Positions 36,025-44,422 of a stretch of 64,000 nt of DNA are shown here, piece after piece. Position numbers and translations under genes: made by a program. The stretch comes from Polynucleobacter sp. HIN11 (GTDB lineage: Bacteria; Pseudomonadota; Gammaproteobacteria; Burkholderiales; Burkholderiaceae): contig NZ_AP028142.1 of assembly GCF_030297675.1 (NCBI RefSeq), positions 558,001 through 622,000 of the forward strand. The letters are read 5' to 3'. The notes beneath the pieces are model-generated. The model was given only the letters and a program-made list of their open reading frames with translations. It searched no databases and was not told the DNA's origin. Each line of letters begins with the position of its first letter. Within the stretch, counting starts at the first letter, position 1.

Positions 36025-37188
36025 ATGAACACCTCTGATCTTTCTGCCTTAAAACCACTTGCCGGAATTCGTGTTCTTGAGATTTGCAATGTCGCCGCAG
36101 GACCATTTTGCGCTTTGCTACTCGCTGATCTCGGAGCAGATGTCATCAAATTAGAGAACCCCGGGGCTGGGGATACATTACGTGCCTGGCCTCCCCATAC
36201 CGGTCCTGAGAACGATCGCTTGAGTGAGAACTTCGCCTCTCTAAATCGCAATAAACGATCGATTACCTTAGACTTAAAAAATCCAGGTGATAACGCGAAA
36301 GCTAAAGCTTTGATTGCGAATGCGGATGTGCTGATCGAGAACAATCGCCCTGGTGTGATGAAGCGCCTGGGCCTGGATTTTGACTCAGCTCTTACCATTA
36401 ATCCCAAACTAATTTACTGCTCGATCTCGGCCTACGGTCAAACTGGACCGCGTGCTAATGAGGGCGGATTTGATGTCACGATTCAGGCGATGAGCGGCAT
36501 CATGAGTGTGACTGGAGAACCCGATGGAGCACCTGTCAAATGCGGTGTACCAGTTGCGGATTTCACGGCTGGTTTGTATGGTGCAATGAGTATTTGTGCG
36601 CAATTACGAGCCGTGGCGCAAACGGGTAAGGGTGTTCATATTGATGTACCAATGATGGGAACTTCATTAGCAATAGCCGCCTTGCAAACCTCGGAGTACT
36701 TTGGAGTAGGCAAAGATCCAGTTAAATTAGGCTCAGCCCATCCTCGCAATGCCCCGTATCAAGCATTTAAAGCCAAAGACGACTATTTGGTGATGGCAGC
36801 TGGTACGCAAGCTCTTTGGGAAACCGTTTGTCAGATCTTGAAGAGCCCAGAGCTTTTAAATGACGAGCGCTTTACTAGCACGGCACTGAGGGCAAAAAAT
36901 CAAATCGCTTTGAAAGAGTTGATCGAGGCGATCTTAAAACAGGATACGGCCGCCAATTGGATTGCACAATTTAGTCAAGCGGGTGTGCCATGTTGTCCAA
37001 TCAATCAGTATTCCGATGTTTTAAATGATCCACAAACCCTTGCGATGGGTTGGGTACAACCCATGGTGATGGCGAATGGCCAAGCAACCAAAACGGTGAT
37101 TAATCCCATTAAATTTAATGGTGCAACGGCTCCCATCGAGCGTAGACCGCCGCGCTTAGGTGAGCATAATTCTGAGATCGTGGGGTAA
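36025..37188 (+). CDS. CaiB/BaiF family CoA-transferase
   Basis: Third class III CoA-transferase of the window, 387 residues. Features are the start block GIRVLEICNVAAGPFCALLLADLGADVIKLENPGAGD, the segment VLIENNRPGVMKRLGLDFD, and catalytic Asp179 in GVPVADFTAGLYGAM. The enoyl-CoA hydratase gene starts two bases after its stop, and an HMG-CoA lyase gene converges on the pair, so the unit resembles part of an itaconate, leucine or methyl-branched acid route. The true substrate is uncertain. Confidence 0.87.
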   Translation: MNTSDLSALKPLAGIRVLEICNVAAGPFCALLLADLGADVIKLENPGAGDTLRAWPPHTGPENDRLSENFASLNRNKRSITLDLKNPGDNAKAKALIANADVLIENNRPGVMKRLGLDFDSALTINPKLIYCSISAYGQTGPRANEGGFDVTIQAMSGIMSVTGEPDGAPVKCGVPVADFTAGLYGAMSICAQLRAVAQTGKGVHIDVPMMGTSLAIAALQTSEYFGVGKDPVKLGSAHPRNAPYQAFKAKDDYLVMAAGTQALWETVCQILKSPELLNDERFTSTALRAKNQIALKELIEAILKQDTAANWIAQFSQAGVPCCPINQYSDVLNDPQTLAMGWVQPMVMANGQATKTVINPIKFNGATAPIERRPPRLGEHNSEIVG

Positions 37189-37190
37189 AT

Positions 37191-37928
37191 ATGAACACCA
37201 TACGGGTAGAGCATTCGGGTCACATCAAACGAGTCACTCTCAATCGTCCAGAGAAGCGCAATGCGATCAGTTACGAGTTGGCTTCTGAGTTACTCGCTGT
37301 CACCAAGGAGGCAGAGTCCGATGGTACTCGTTTGCTGATATTGCGCGGCGAGGGCCAGGGTTTCTGTGCCGGCTTTGATTTCTCAAACTTTGATGATGCA
37401 AGCCCTGGCGATCTGCTGTTGCATTTTGTTCGCATTGAGCAAATGCTTCAAGCGATTGCGCATGCACCATATGACACGATGGCATTGGCCCATGGACAAA
37501 CGATTGGAGCAGGAGCAGATTTGCTCTTGGCATGTCGTCATCGGGCGGGTTCGGAGGATATGCGCATGATGTTTCCTGGGGCCCGTTTTGGTTTGATTTT
37601 GGGATCGAGGCGACTGGCAGAGTGCGTCGGACCCGATCGCGCGCAGCAGCTGATTGGTAATCCACGTCGTATTGATGCACACCAAGCTAAAGATTTTGGG
37701 ATCCTCACTGCTGTCTTAGAGGCGACCGATTGGCATGCGTATGAAGCACAAGTTCTTGAGCATATTTTGGAGATCCCGCCTGATGCTCGTGCGATGGCGT
37801 TGCATGCTTGCAAACGCGATACCCGAGCCGTTGATTTATATGATTTGGTGCAATCGGGCTCGGTGCCTGATATTAAGCACCGTGTTGCTGAGTATCTCGC
37901 AAAGGTGAAAGCCGCTTCGAAGAAGTAA
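37191..37928 (+). CDS. enoyl-CoA hydratase/isomerase family protein
   Basis: A 245-residue crotonase-fold protein. The start TLNRPEKRNAISYELASEL and the oxyanion-hole segment LRGEGQGFCAGFDFSNF match the family; the second oxyanion part is LAHGQTIGAGADLLLACRHR. At the catalytic glutamate positions of rat hydratase I see FPGARFGLILGSRRLAECVG, where one expected Glu is not obvious, so it may be an isomerase, lyase or hydrolase variant of the fold rather than a standard hydratase. It is translationally close to the CoA-transferase (two-base gap). Confidence 0.8.
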   Translation: MNTIRVEHSGHIKRVTLNRPEKRNAISYELASELLAVTKEAESDGTRLLILRGEGQGFCAGFDFSNFDDASPGDLLLHFVRIEQMLQAIAHAPYDTMALAHGQTIGAGADLLLACRHRAGSEDMRMMFPGARFGLILGSRRLAECVGPDRAQQLIGNPRRIDAHQAKDFGILTAVLEATDWHAYEAQVLEHILEIPPDARAMALHACKRDTRAVDLYDLVQSGSVPDIKHRVAEYLAKVKAASKK

Positions 37929-37939
37929 GGAGGAAGTAT

Positions 37940-38884
37940 CTAGCTCTGACAGATCTTGTCATAGAGGCGATCTACTTTGCCTGCAAGCAGAACCTGACTT
38001 GGCAAGGGGCGATCTACTAAAGTGCGCAACTCCGCTGCGTACTCGAGTAATAAATCAAGGTTCATATTGGTGTGAAAGCCCATCAGATCCAACATATGAA
38101 CCAATTCCTCGGTGCAAATATTGCCAGTCGCTCCCGGAGCATAAGGGCAGCCGCCTAATCCACCTAAAGACGAATCAAAGCGCACAATTCCCGCCTGAAC
38201 GGCAGCTAAGGCATTGGCTAAACCCATGCCACGCGTATTATGAAAATGCAGAGTCCACTGCGTACTGGGATGCTTGGATTGAGCCTTCTCGCAAATCTCA
38301 GTGACTTGCCGAGGATTGGCCATACCGGTAGTGTCACAAATACTAATACCCCGAACACCTTGAGCAACAAAATGATCAATCCAATGCATTAGTTCATCGA
38401 CGGGGGTCATGCCACTCATCGGACACCCAAAGCTGGTGGAAAGGGAGACATTGACAGCTACCTTAGATTGGTGTGCCAAAGAAATTACCTCACCAAGAGC
38501 TTTGGCTGAATCGGCACGGGACATACGCAGATTGGATTGATTATGCGTCTCGCTAACTGACATCACCAGGTTGAATTCATCAACGCCAACTGCAAGCGCG
38601 CGCTCAGCACCGCGTAGATTTGGGATTAAGACTGTGTATTCGACCCCAGGAACGCGTTCAATGCCACGCATCACGACCTCAGCATCAGCCAGCATCGGAA
38701 TGGCTTTAGGGCTTGTAAAAGAGGTCACCTCAATCTTGGCATAGCCAGCGTGACTTAAGCGATTGATTAAGCGAATCTTCTTTTCTGTGGGGATGAAGTG
38801 CGACTCTGCCTGAAAGCCATCGCGGGTAACCACCTCTTGGATGTAAATCCGACTTGACGGATTGACGCGAGTTTGACTGAGCAT
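37940..38884 (-). CDS. mvaB: hydroxymethylglutaryl-CoA lyase
   Basis: Splits HMG-CoA into acetoacetate and acetyl-CoA, the last step of leucine breakdown. The 314-residue TIM-barrel protein starts with EVVTRDGFQAE (metal-binding Arg-Asp), continues with KIEVTSFTSPKAIPMLADAE, has the GISICDTTGMANPRQV block, and the active-site Cys in GGLGGCPYAPGATGNICTEELVHML. The DGFQ in place of the more common DGLQ is a mild variation. It converges on the enoyl-CoA hydratase gene and is divergent from sodB. Acetoacetate could be used via the BdhA at 30748. Confidence 0.9.
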   Translation of the reverse strand: MLSQTRVNPSSRIYIQEVVTRDGFQAESHFIPTEKKIRLINRLSHAGYAKIEVTSFTSPKAIPMLADAEVVMRGIERVPGVEYTVLIPNLRGAERALAVGVDEFNLVMSVSETHNQSNLRMSRADSAKALGEVISLAHQSKVAVNVSLSTSFGCPMSGMTPVDELMHWIDHFVAQGVRGISICDTTGMANPRQVTEICEKAQSKHPSTQWTLHFHNTRGMGLANALAAVQAGIVRFDSSLGGLGGCPYAPGATGNICTEELVHMLDLMGFHTNMNLDLLLEYAAELRTLVDRPLPSQVLLAGKVDRLYDKICQS

Positions 38885-39040
38885 ACGTCCTCGTTGATTG
38901 GACTATTGGTTATGCAAACCCTTATTTTAATTCAGAAAACCCCATTTCAGGATAGATAAAACAAAAATTCCAGAATGGTCTATAGTTACAGCACTGAGTT
39001 TTTATCAACGTGTTCGCTTTGTTACTAAAAAAGGAAAAAA

Positions 39041-39622
39041 ATGGAACATACATTGCCCCAGTTGCCTTATGCGCTTGATGCGCTTGCACCTCACATTTCA
39101 AAGGAGACCTTGGAGTATCACTATGGCAAGCATCATCAAACCTATGTGACCAATCTCAATAATCTCATCAAAGGAACCGAGTTTGAGAACTCCAGCCTCG
39201 AAGAGATCGTTAAAAAATCATCCGGCGGTATCTTTAATAACGCAGCTCAGGTCTGGAACCATACGTTTTACTGGTTTGGTTTAAAGCCAAACGGCGGCGG
39301 TGCTCCAACCGGTGCCTTGGCTGATGCGATCAATGCGAAGTGGGGCTCATTTGATAAGTTCAAAGAAGAGTTCACCAAGTGCGCTGTTGGTACTTTTGGA
39401 TCGGGCTGGGCCTGGTTGGTCAAGAAAGCGGATGGTAGTCTCGATTTAGTATCGACTAGTAATGCTGCGACACCGTTAACAACTGACGCTAAGCCACTGT
39501 TGACTTGTGACGTATGGGAACATGCGTATTACATTGACACTCGTAATGCTCGTCCTAAGTATGTCGAAAACTTCTGGAATCTAGTGAATTGGGATTTTGT
39601 GAGTAAAAACTTTGCAGCGTAA
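39041..39622 (+). CDS. sodB: iron superoxide dismutase
   Basis: Cytoplasmic Fe-SOD of 193 residues. Metal ligands are His27, His74, Asp157 and His161 (in DVWEHAYY). Gln70 in NNAAQVWNH sits at the position that distinguishes Fe-SOD from Mn-SOD, supporting iron. The start MEHTLPQLPYALDALAPHIS is typical of SodB. The gene stands alone behind a 156-base region with a TATAGT -10-like hexamer at 38981; the following urate-oxidase-N-type gene begins 18 bases after its stop and may be co-transcribed. Confidence 0.95.
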   Translation: MEHTLPQLPYALDALAPHISKETLEYHYGKHHQTYVTNLNNLIKGTEFENSSLEEIVKKSSGGIFNNAAQVWNHTFYWFGLKPNGGGAPTGALADAINAKWGSFDKFKEEFTKCAVGTFGSGWAWLVKKADGSLDLVSTSNAATPLTTDAKPLLTCDVWEHAYYIDTRNARPKYVENFWNLVNWDFVSKNFAA

Positions 39623-39640
39623 TTTCAGCAAGAAATCCAT

Positions 39641-40222
39641 ATGACATCCATTCTGAGCTCTTTAGGCAAGACCGTTCTGGTCGGATTTATTGTGCTTGCT
39701 CTCATTGTGATCACCCTAGGGGGATCTAATGTGGGGAGCTCAGCATGGGTGACTTTTGTATTTCGCTTCCTACACGTGATTTCAGGAGTAATGTGGGTGG
39801 GCCTGTTGTGGTATTTCAATTTTGTGCAGATTCCATCCATGCCAAAGATTCCGGATGAACAAAAGCCTGCGGTGGCCAAGGTGATTGCACCATTGGCCTT
39901 AAAGTGGTTTCGGTTTGCGGCAATGGCAACGGTATTAACTGGATTTATCCTAGCCGTACTGAATGGCTATGCTCATCAAGCTTTCACGCTTCAGCAGCCT
40001 TTCTTGGCAATTGGCCTAGGTATGTGGATTGCTTTAGTGATGGCGTTTAATGTTTGGTTTGTGATTTGGCCGAATCAAAAACGTGCCCTCGGAATTGTAG
40101 AGGTCGATGCAGCAACGAAGGCAAAGTCCGCACGCGTTGCAATGCTGACTTCACGAGTTAACACGATTCTATCGATCCCCATGCTGTATTTGATGGTGGC
40201 TCAGCAGAATGGCGGCTTGTAG
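39641..40222 (+). CDS. urate-oxidase-N-terminal-domain-type (PuuD-like) membrane protein
   Basis: A 193-residue integral membrane protein with five hydrophobic segments. The block FRFLHVISGVMWVGLLWYFNFVQIPSM and the later ALKWFRFAAMATVLTGF resemble the membrane domain found at the N-terminus of PuuD urate hydroxylases (Urate_ox_N). Here it occurs without the C-terminal cytochrome c domain. Conserved histidine in RFLHV and the WFVIWPNQKRAL loop suggest a haem or redox membrane protein, but no function is established for the stand-alone form. It follows sodB closely. Confidence 0.7.
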   Translation: MTSILSSLGKTVLVGFIVLALIVITLGGSNVGSSAWVTFVFRFLHVISGVMWVGLLWYFNFVQIPSMPKIPDEQKPAVAKVIAPLALKWFRFAAMATVLTGFILAVLNGYAHQAFTLQQPFLAIGLGMWIALVMAFNVWFVIWPNQKRALGIVEVDAATKAKSARVAMLTSRVNTILSIPMLYLMVAQQNGGL

Positions 40223-40230
40223 GAAAGCCT

Positions 40231-41124
40231 TCAGTCGATAAACTGATAAAGACGCTTTGGGTTCTCGCTGAGAACCTGCTTTCGAATTGCTGGATCCGGG
40301 ATCCACACTTGTAGTAAATCTAGAAGATCTGCATCGTTTGGCATCACCCCTTTAACCATCACATGGGGCCAGTCGGTGCCCCATACCACCTGCCTTGAAT
40401 TAGCAGCAATCAAGGCATACGCAAATGGATTGGTATCGGAGTAGGGGATTCTTTCTTCGGTTGTAATTCGATAGGGGCCAGTGAGTTTCACCCAGGCACG
40501 CTCCTCGCGCACGAGGGACAAGAGGTTTTGAAAGCCAGGGTCTTTGATACCCAGATTTGTTTTTAAATACCCAAGATGCCCCAGCACAATCGGGACCGGG
40601 AAATTCGATAGTAGTTTCGAGAGATTTGGGAACTCATTGACATGCATGAGAAACTCCAAATGCCAGCCAAGCGGTGCAATCTGGTTTGCTAATTTAGTTA
40701 ATTGCTTGATTGGTAAAACGCCCTTAGCCTCGGCAAGGTCGACAATATTGCAGCGTACTCCACGAATTCCAGCACGATGCAGATCGTCTAATTCTGTATC
40801 GCCAATATCCCAATCCACCACTGCGACTCCCCGAAAGCGCAATGGATTGGTTTTAATCGCTGCCAGCAATGCACGATTATCCGTTCCATAAATACTAGGC
40901 TGAACTAATACCGATCGTTGAACGCCCAGACTATCGAGTAGCGCCTCATATTGAGAAAGTAAGGCATCCGGTGGGGTATAGATACGATTTGGGATATATG
41001 GATATAAGGACTGAGGACCGCAGATGTGCGCATGGCAATCCGTTGCGTTCTCACAAAGAACGAGACCAGGCTTTTTGAGGGCCTGGTCTGGCGCTTGGCA
41101 AGGGGGAGCGTTATTGTGGTTCAA
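40231..41124 (-). CDS. amidohydrolase, 2-pyrone-4,6-dicarboxylate lactonase (LigI)-like
   Basis: A TIM-barrel amidohydrolase of about 297 residues. The first metal/substrate motif is ATDCHAHICGPQSLYPYIPNR; later blocks RGVAVVDWDIGD, GVRCNIVD, PIVLGHLGYL and VVWGTDWPHV follow the LigI-like pattern. No ATG, GTG or other good start lies before the HAHI motif after the preceding gene ends. I choose TTG at 41124, which overlaps the upstream gene by 14 bases; the longest frame (TTG at 41193) overlaps by 83. A perfect inverted repeat sits inside the first codons. It is probably co-transcribed with the Bug-type binding protein, suggesting catabolism of a lactone or cyclic carboxylate. Confidence 0.78.
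   Translation of the reverse strand: MNHNNAPPCQAPDQALKKPGLVLCENATDCHAHICGPQSLYPYIPNRIYTPPDALLSQYEALLDSLGVQRSVLVQPSIYGTDNRALLAAIKTNPLRFRGVAVVDWDIGDTELDDLHRAGIRGVRCNIVDLAEAKGVLPIKQLTKLANQIAPLGWHLEFLMHVNEFPNLSKLLSNFPVPIVLGHLGYLKTNLGIKDPGFQNLLSLVREERAWVKLTGPYRITTEERIPYSDTNPFAYALIAANSRQVVWGTDWPHVMVKGVMPNDADLLDLLQVWIPDPAIRKQVLSENPKRLYQFID
41063..41089 (-). repeat. perfect 9-base inverted repeat at the 5' end of the amidohydrolase gene
   Basis: AGACCAGGC (41063-41071) is perfectly complementary to GCCTGGTCT (41081-41089), with a nine-base loop. On the minus-strand transcript it lies 22 bases after the stop of the binding-protein gene and within the first 20 codons of the amidohydrolase. The tail read on that strand (CGTTCTTTGTG) is only moderately T-rich, so it is a weak terminator at most. 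Confidence 0.8.
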
Positions 41125-42100
41125 TCCCAGCGTCTTTGGCAATCTTGGTGTACTTGCTGATTTCGCTACGGACAAACTTTTCGGTTTCAGCAAGATTCAT
41201 GGGCTTAATCGTGATGCCTGCTTTGGCATAGGCTGATTTCACCTCAGGATCCTGTAGAGCCCGGTTGATATCGGTATTGAGTTTTTGCAAAATCGCTTGA
41301 GGTGTTGCCGATGGGGCCCAAACGCCAACCCACAAACCAATCTCAAAGCCAGAAAAACCTTGCTCAGCAATCGTTGGAATATTAGGAGCTGCCTCGGCCC
41401 GGGTTGTACCCGTTACACCCAATGCACGCACCTTACCTCCCTGAATTTGCGAAATTGCAGTTTGTAAAGGAGCCATGTAGTAAGCGGTACGCCCAGCAAT
41501 CGTTTCTTGAATCGCCTCGGGGGATCCTTTAAATGGAACATGCAACATCTTGATGCCAGCGGTTTGATTGAAATACTCGGCTGCCAAATGGGTTGAGCTA
41601 CCGACGCCAGCGCTAGCAAATGGAATATCACCTGGCTTTGCTTTGGCAGCATTAATCAAGTCTTTGAGAGTCTTATAAGGGCTCTCGGCTGAGACAATGA
41701 GAGCATATGGACTGCTACCTAAGATATTGACATCGGCGAGACTCTTGAGGTCATACGGAAGTTTTTTGTAAATGGCAGGGTTTGCGGCATAGGATGCGGA
41801 TTGAACCAAAAGGGTGTAACCATCGGGTTCAGAGTTCACCACTACTCCAGTGCCTAGTAAGCCACCTGCACCGGGCCGGTTTTCAATAATGACGGGCTGC
41901 TTCCAGGTTTCTGCAAGGCTTTTGGCAACAATGCGCCCGGCAATATCGGCACCCGAGCCAGGCGTGAGGGGCACGACCATTTTGACGGTTTTATTGGGGT
42001 AATTGGCCGCTGCACTTTGCGCTTGAATTGGCAGACTAAATGCCCCAGCAAATGCGAGCATGGTTGCGCCAATGAGATATTTTTTGATACTAAATTGCAT
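41111..42100 (-). CDS. Bug/TctC-family substrate-binding protein
   Basis: Second orphan Bug protein of the window, 329 residues, with a signal peptide ending near SLPIQAQSA. Family marks are ANYPNKTVKMVVPLTPGSGADIAGRIVAKSL, VIIENRPGAGGLLGTGVVVNSEPDGYTLLV and the late block NIPTIAEQGFSGFEIGLWVGVWAP. The ribosome site AAGGAGACGTC precedes the ATG. The amidohydrolase that follows may act on the bound compound or its product. Ligand unknown. Confidence 0.88.
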   Translation of the reverse strand: MQFSIKKYLIGATMLAFAGAFSLPIQAQSAAANYPNKTVKMVVPLTPGSGADIAGRIVAKSLAETWKQPVIIENRPGAGGLLGTGVVVNSEPDGYTLLVQSASYAANPAIYKKLPYDLKSLADVNILGSSPYALIVSAESPYKTLKDLINAAKAKPGDIPFASAGVGSSTHLAAEYFNQTAGIKMLHVPFKGSPEAIQETIAGRTAYYMAPLQTAISQIQGGKVRALGVTGTTRAEAAPNIPTIAEQGFSGFEIGLWVGVWAPSATPQAILQKLNTDINRALQDPEVKSAYAKAGITIKPMNLAETEKFVRSEISKYTKIAKDAGIEPQ

Positions 42101-42132
42101 GACGTCTCCTTTTTATTATGACTGCTTATCTA

Positions 42133-42924
42133 CTATGCCACAGAATCTAAAAATCCCCGCAGTGCATGGTTGAACTCAGACGGTTTTTCGATATTAGATA
42201 GATGAGCTGCTTGATCAATCGCGATCAGCGAAGAATGGGGAATAAGCCGATGCAAGACGGTGGATTGCTCGTATGTACACGCTGGATCTTGTCTGCCTAA
42301 CAAAATCAGGGTTGGCGCCTTAATTTTTAAGAGCATCGTCGATTGCGCCATATCCCGAACTGCACTGGCGCAGCCTAGATAGCCATCTACCGGTGTGGCC
42401 AAGATCATCTTTCGTACTTGTTCAATTTGCTCAGGCTCGCTCTCAATAAAATCGGTTAAGAACCAGCGTTTGATGGTTCCATCGACAAGACCAGTGATTC
42501 CTTGAGATCTCGCGATCGCAAAACGTTCCTCCCACATACTGCGGGGTGGCATCTCACTAGCGGTATCACATAGACTAAGTGACAAAACATTGTCCGGGTA
42601 ATTGGCGCCAATGTATTGGCAAATCATACCGCCCATGGATAGCCCAGCAAAGTGGGCCTTCGTGATTCCGAGAGCGTTCATCAGAGCAACTAAGTCTTCT
42701 GCTAAAAGAGCAATGCTGTAGGGACCTGGCGTTACTTCACTTTGACCATGGCCACGTGTGTCATAGCGTATTACACGATACCGATCAGTCAATGCGGGTA
42801 AGGTTCGATCCCACATTTCTAAACTGGACATCAGGCTATTACTTAAGAAAACGGGGGGACCATTCTCCGGACCATCGATTTGATAAGCGATCTTAATTTG
42901 ATTAGCGTTTATAAACTGTCTCAT
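42133..42924 (-). CDS. pcaD: alpha/beta hydrolase, 3-oxoadipate enol-lactonase-like
   Basis: A 263-residue alpha/beta hydrolase. The nucleophile Ser lies in FAGLSMGGMICQYIG, the catalytic Asp follows in LILLGRQDPACTYEQS, and the His in AIDQAAHLSNIEKP. The start sequence NANQIKIAYQIDGPENGPPVFLSNSL and the block RVIRYDTRGHGQSE closely resemble PcaD of the beta-ketoadipate pathway. The ATG at 42924 follows an AAGGAGATAAAA ribosome site; the longer upstream frame overlaps the acyltransferase gene. Other pca genes are not in view, so a related ester or lactone is possible. Confidence 0.82.
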   Translation of the reverse strand: MRQFINANQIKIAYQIDGPENGPPVFLSNSLMSSLEMWDRTLPALTDRYRVIRYDTRGHGQSEVTPGPYSIALLAEDLVALMNALGITKAHFAGLSMGGMICQYIGANYPDNVLSLSLCDTASEMPPRSMWEERFAIARSQGITGLVDGTIKRWFLTDFIESEPEQIEQVRKMILATPVDGYLGCASAVRDMAQSTMLLKIKAPTLILLGRQDPACTYEQSTVLHRLIPHSSLIAIDQAAHLSNIEKPSEFNHALRGFLDSVA

Positions 42925-42955
42925 GGTTTTATCTCCTTGAGATACTATTTTTACA

Positions 42956-43840
42956 CTAATAAATCTTGGCCTCTCCAGCAGGTCGATTCTTAAAACGCTT
43001 ATGGACCCAATAGTATTCGGCTGGGCGTAGCCGGATCTCATCTTCAAAGTATTGATTCAGTCGGGCTGTATCGGCTTTCTCATCATCACTTGGAAATGAC
43101 TCGAGCGGTTTACTGATATGGCAAATGTAACCAGAGCAATCTGATTTAAGTGTGGTCTGCATCATGCACACTTCAGCGCCACTTAATTTGGCTAAACGGG
43201 AAATCGCACTAATGGTATTCGTTTGAACACCAAAGAAGGGTACAAATACAGAGTCCTTAGTGCCGAGATCAATATCAGGTGCGATAAAAACAAAGTTTCC
43301 ATTTTTAATCTCTCGAAGCGTTTCGATGAGATGACCTTGTCTTGGAATGGATCGTCCACCAAAGCGACCACGCCACTCAATAATTTTCTGATCAAAATAT
43401 GGATTTTTCATCTTTTGGTAAAGAGTGACTCCGCGTGGCCAATCCATTTTTTCAGCCAAAGCGCATAAAGCAATACCACCTTCAATGCCAACAAAATGGG
43501 GGTTTACCAAAATGCGCGGTTTTCGATCCCCCAACTCAATTTCAGAATGAATCTGAATCATTTCATTGATCTGGGCAGGGGTGCCTAGCCAAATGCGACT
43601 GCGCTCCAAAATGCTGCGCCCAAATAGCTGCCAGTGATGTAAAGCCAGAGTCTCAATTTCTTTTGTCGATAGTTGTGGAAAACACAGGCGTAGGTTAATC
43701 AAGACCACTCGTTGACGATCGCTTGGTATATGGGCGACGATCCATCCTAAACCACGACCCAGTTGAATAATCCATCTATATGGAAGAATTAGGACAAAGC
43801 GTAACAGTGATACTGAGAGGAGATTAAAAAAGGTTTGCAA
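42956..43840 (-). CDS. LpxL/HtrB-family lipid A acyltransferase
   Basis: A 294-residue inner-membrane acyltransferase that adds a secondary acyl chain to lipid A or another phospholipid-like acceptor. One N-terminal membrane helix is followed by VVLINLRLCFPQLS and the catalytic H-x4-E in NPHFVGIEGGIALC (His of HFVGIE). The later blocks FIAPDIDLGTKDSVFVPFFG and PAEYYWVHKRFKNRP are typical. It is divergent from the HPP gene with about 70 bases between starts. LpxL-type specificity (lauroyl versus myristoyl) cannot be resolved. Confidence 0.88.
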   Translation of the reverse strand: MQTFFNLLSVSLLRFVLILPYRWIIQLGRGLGWIVAHIPSDRQRVVLINLRLCFPQLSTKEIETLALHHWQLFGRSILERSRIWLGTPAQINEMIQIHSEIELGDRKPRILVNPHFVGIEGGIALCALAEKMDWPRGVTLYQKMKNPYFDQKIIEWRGRFGGRSIPRQGHLIETLREIKNGNFVFIAPDIDLGTKDSVFVPFFGVQTNTISAISRLAKLSGAEVCMMQTTLKSDCSGYICHISKPLESFPSDDEKADTARLNQYFEDEIRLRPAEYYWVHKRFKNRPAGEAKIY

Positions 43841-43909
43841 ATAGGTCCTTGTAACGTATCACTATATACCTGAATAAAGACCCTAGGAACAATAGCGTAA
43901 ACTGCTTTA

Positions 43910-44422
43910 ATGAAACAAACCATATTACGGATCCTCTGGGTATTGAGCGGGGCAAGTGTGGCGTTGTTTTTGGCACTCCATGTGGTTCGTCCACAAGACT
44001 CCACCTTATTACTTGCCTCTTTGGGCGGTTCAACACTATTCTTATTTGGTCTTACGACACTACCGCCGACGCAACCTCGAGCCCTATTTGGCGGCCATTT
44101 ACTATCGGCCTTGATTGGCGTGATCTGTTACCAAACTTTGGGTAATGCAACGTGGGTGCTGGTCTTATCAGTGCTCATCACAATCGCAGTATTGTTGATG
44201 ACCAAGACTGTTCATCCCCCTGCAGGTGCTAATCCTTTGATCATGATTCATGGGCATGCAGGATTTATGGATATCTGGACCCATGTTTTCCTGGGCGTGA
44301 TCGTGTTGGCTGTCACGGCATTTGTCTGGTCACGACTCGGACCCGGAAAGGTTAAATATCCCGTGAAATGGAACCAAGAGTCTCCACCCGGACCCCATTG
44401 GGGCCCATGGGGATCAATCTAA
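43910..44422 (+). CDS. HPP-family membrane protein
   Basis: A 170-residue integral membrane protein with four predicted helices. The eponymous motif is present as KTVHPPAGANPLI, with GGSTLFLFGLTTLPPTQPRALFGGH in the first half. Cyanobacterial HPP proteins have been linked to nitrite transport; that role is not shown for proteobacteria. The C-terminus ends in a Pro/Gly/Trp-rich tail. It converges on the nnrD gene, with stop codons overlapping by four bases. Confidence 0.83.
   Translation: MKQTILRILWVLSGASVALFLALHVVRPQDSTLLLASLGGSTLFLFGLTTLPPTQPRALFGGHLLSALIGVICYQTLGNATWVLVLSVLITIAVLLMTKTVHPPAGANPLIMIHGHAGFMDIWTHVFLGVIVLAVTAFVWSRLGPGKVKYPVKWNQESPPGPHWGPWGSI

Noticed and set aside
36001..37928. 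An itaconate degradation operon (CoA-transferase, hydratase, lyase).
   Set aside because: The lyase has clear HMG-CoA lyase motifs and is on the opposite strand, and the hydratase-like protein is not of the MaoC type, so the assignment is not supported.
38951..38986. Full sigma70 promoter for sodB.
   Set aside because: TATAGT is a fair -10, but no -35 resembling TTGACA lies 16-18 bases upstream, so I mention it only in the gene entry.
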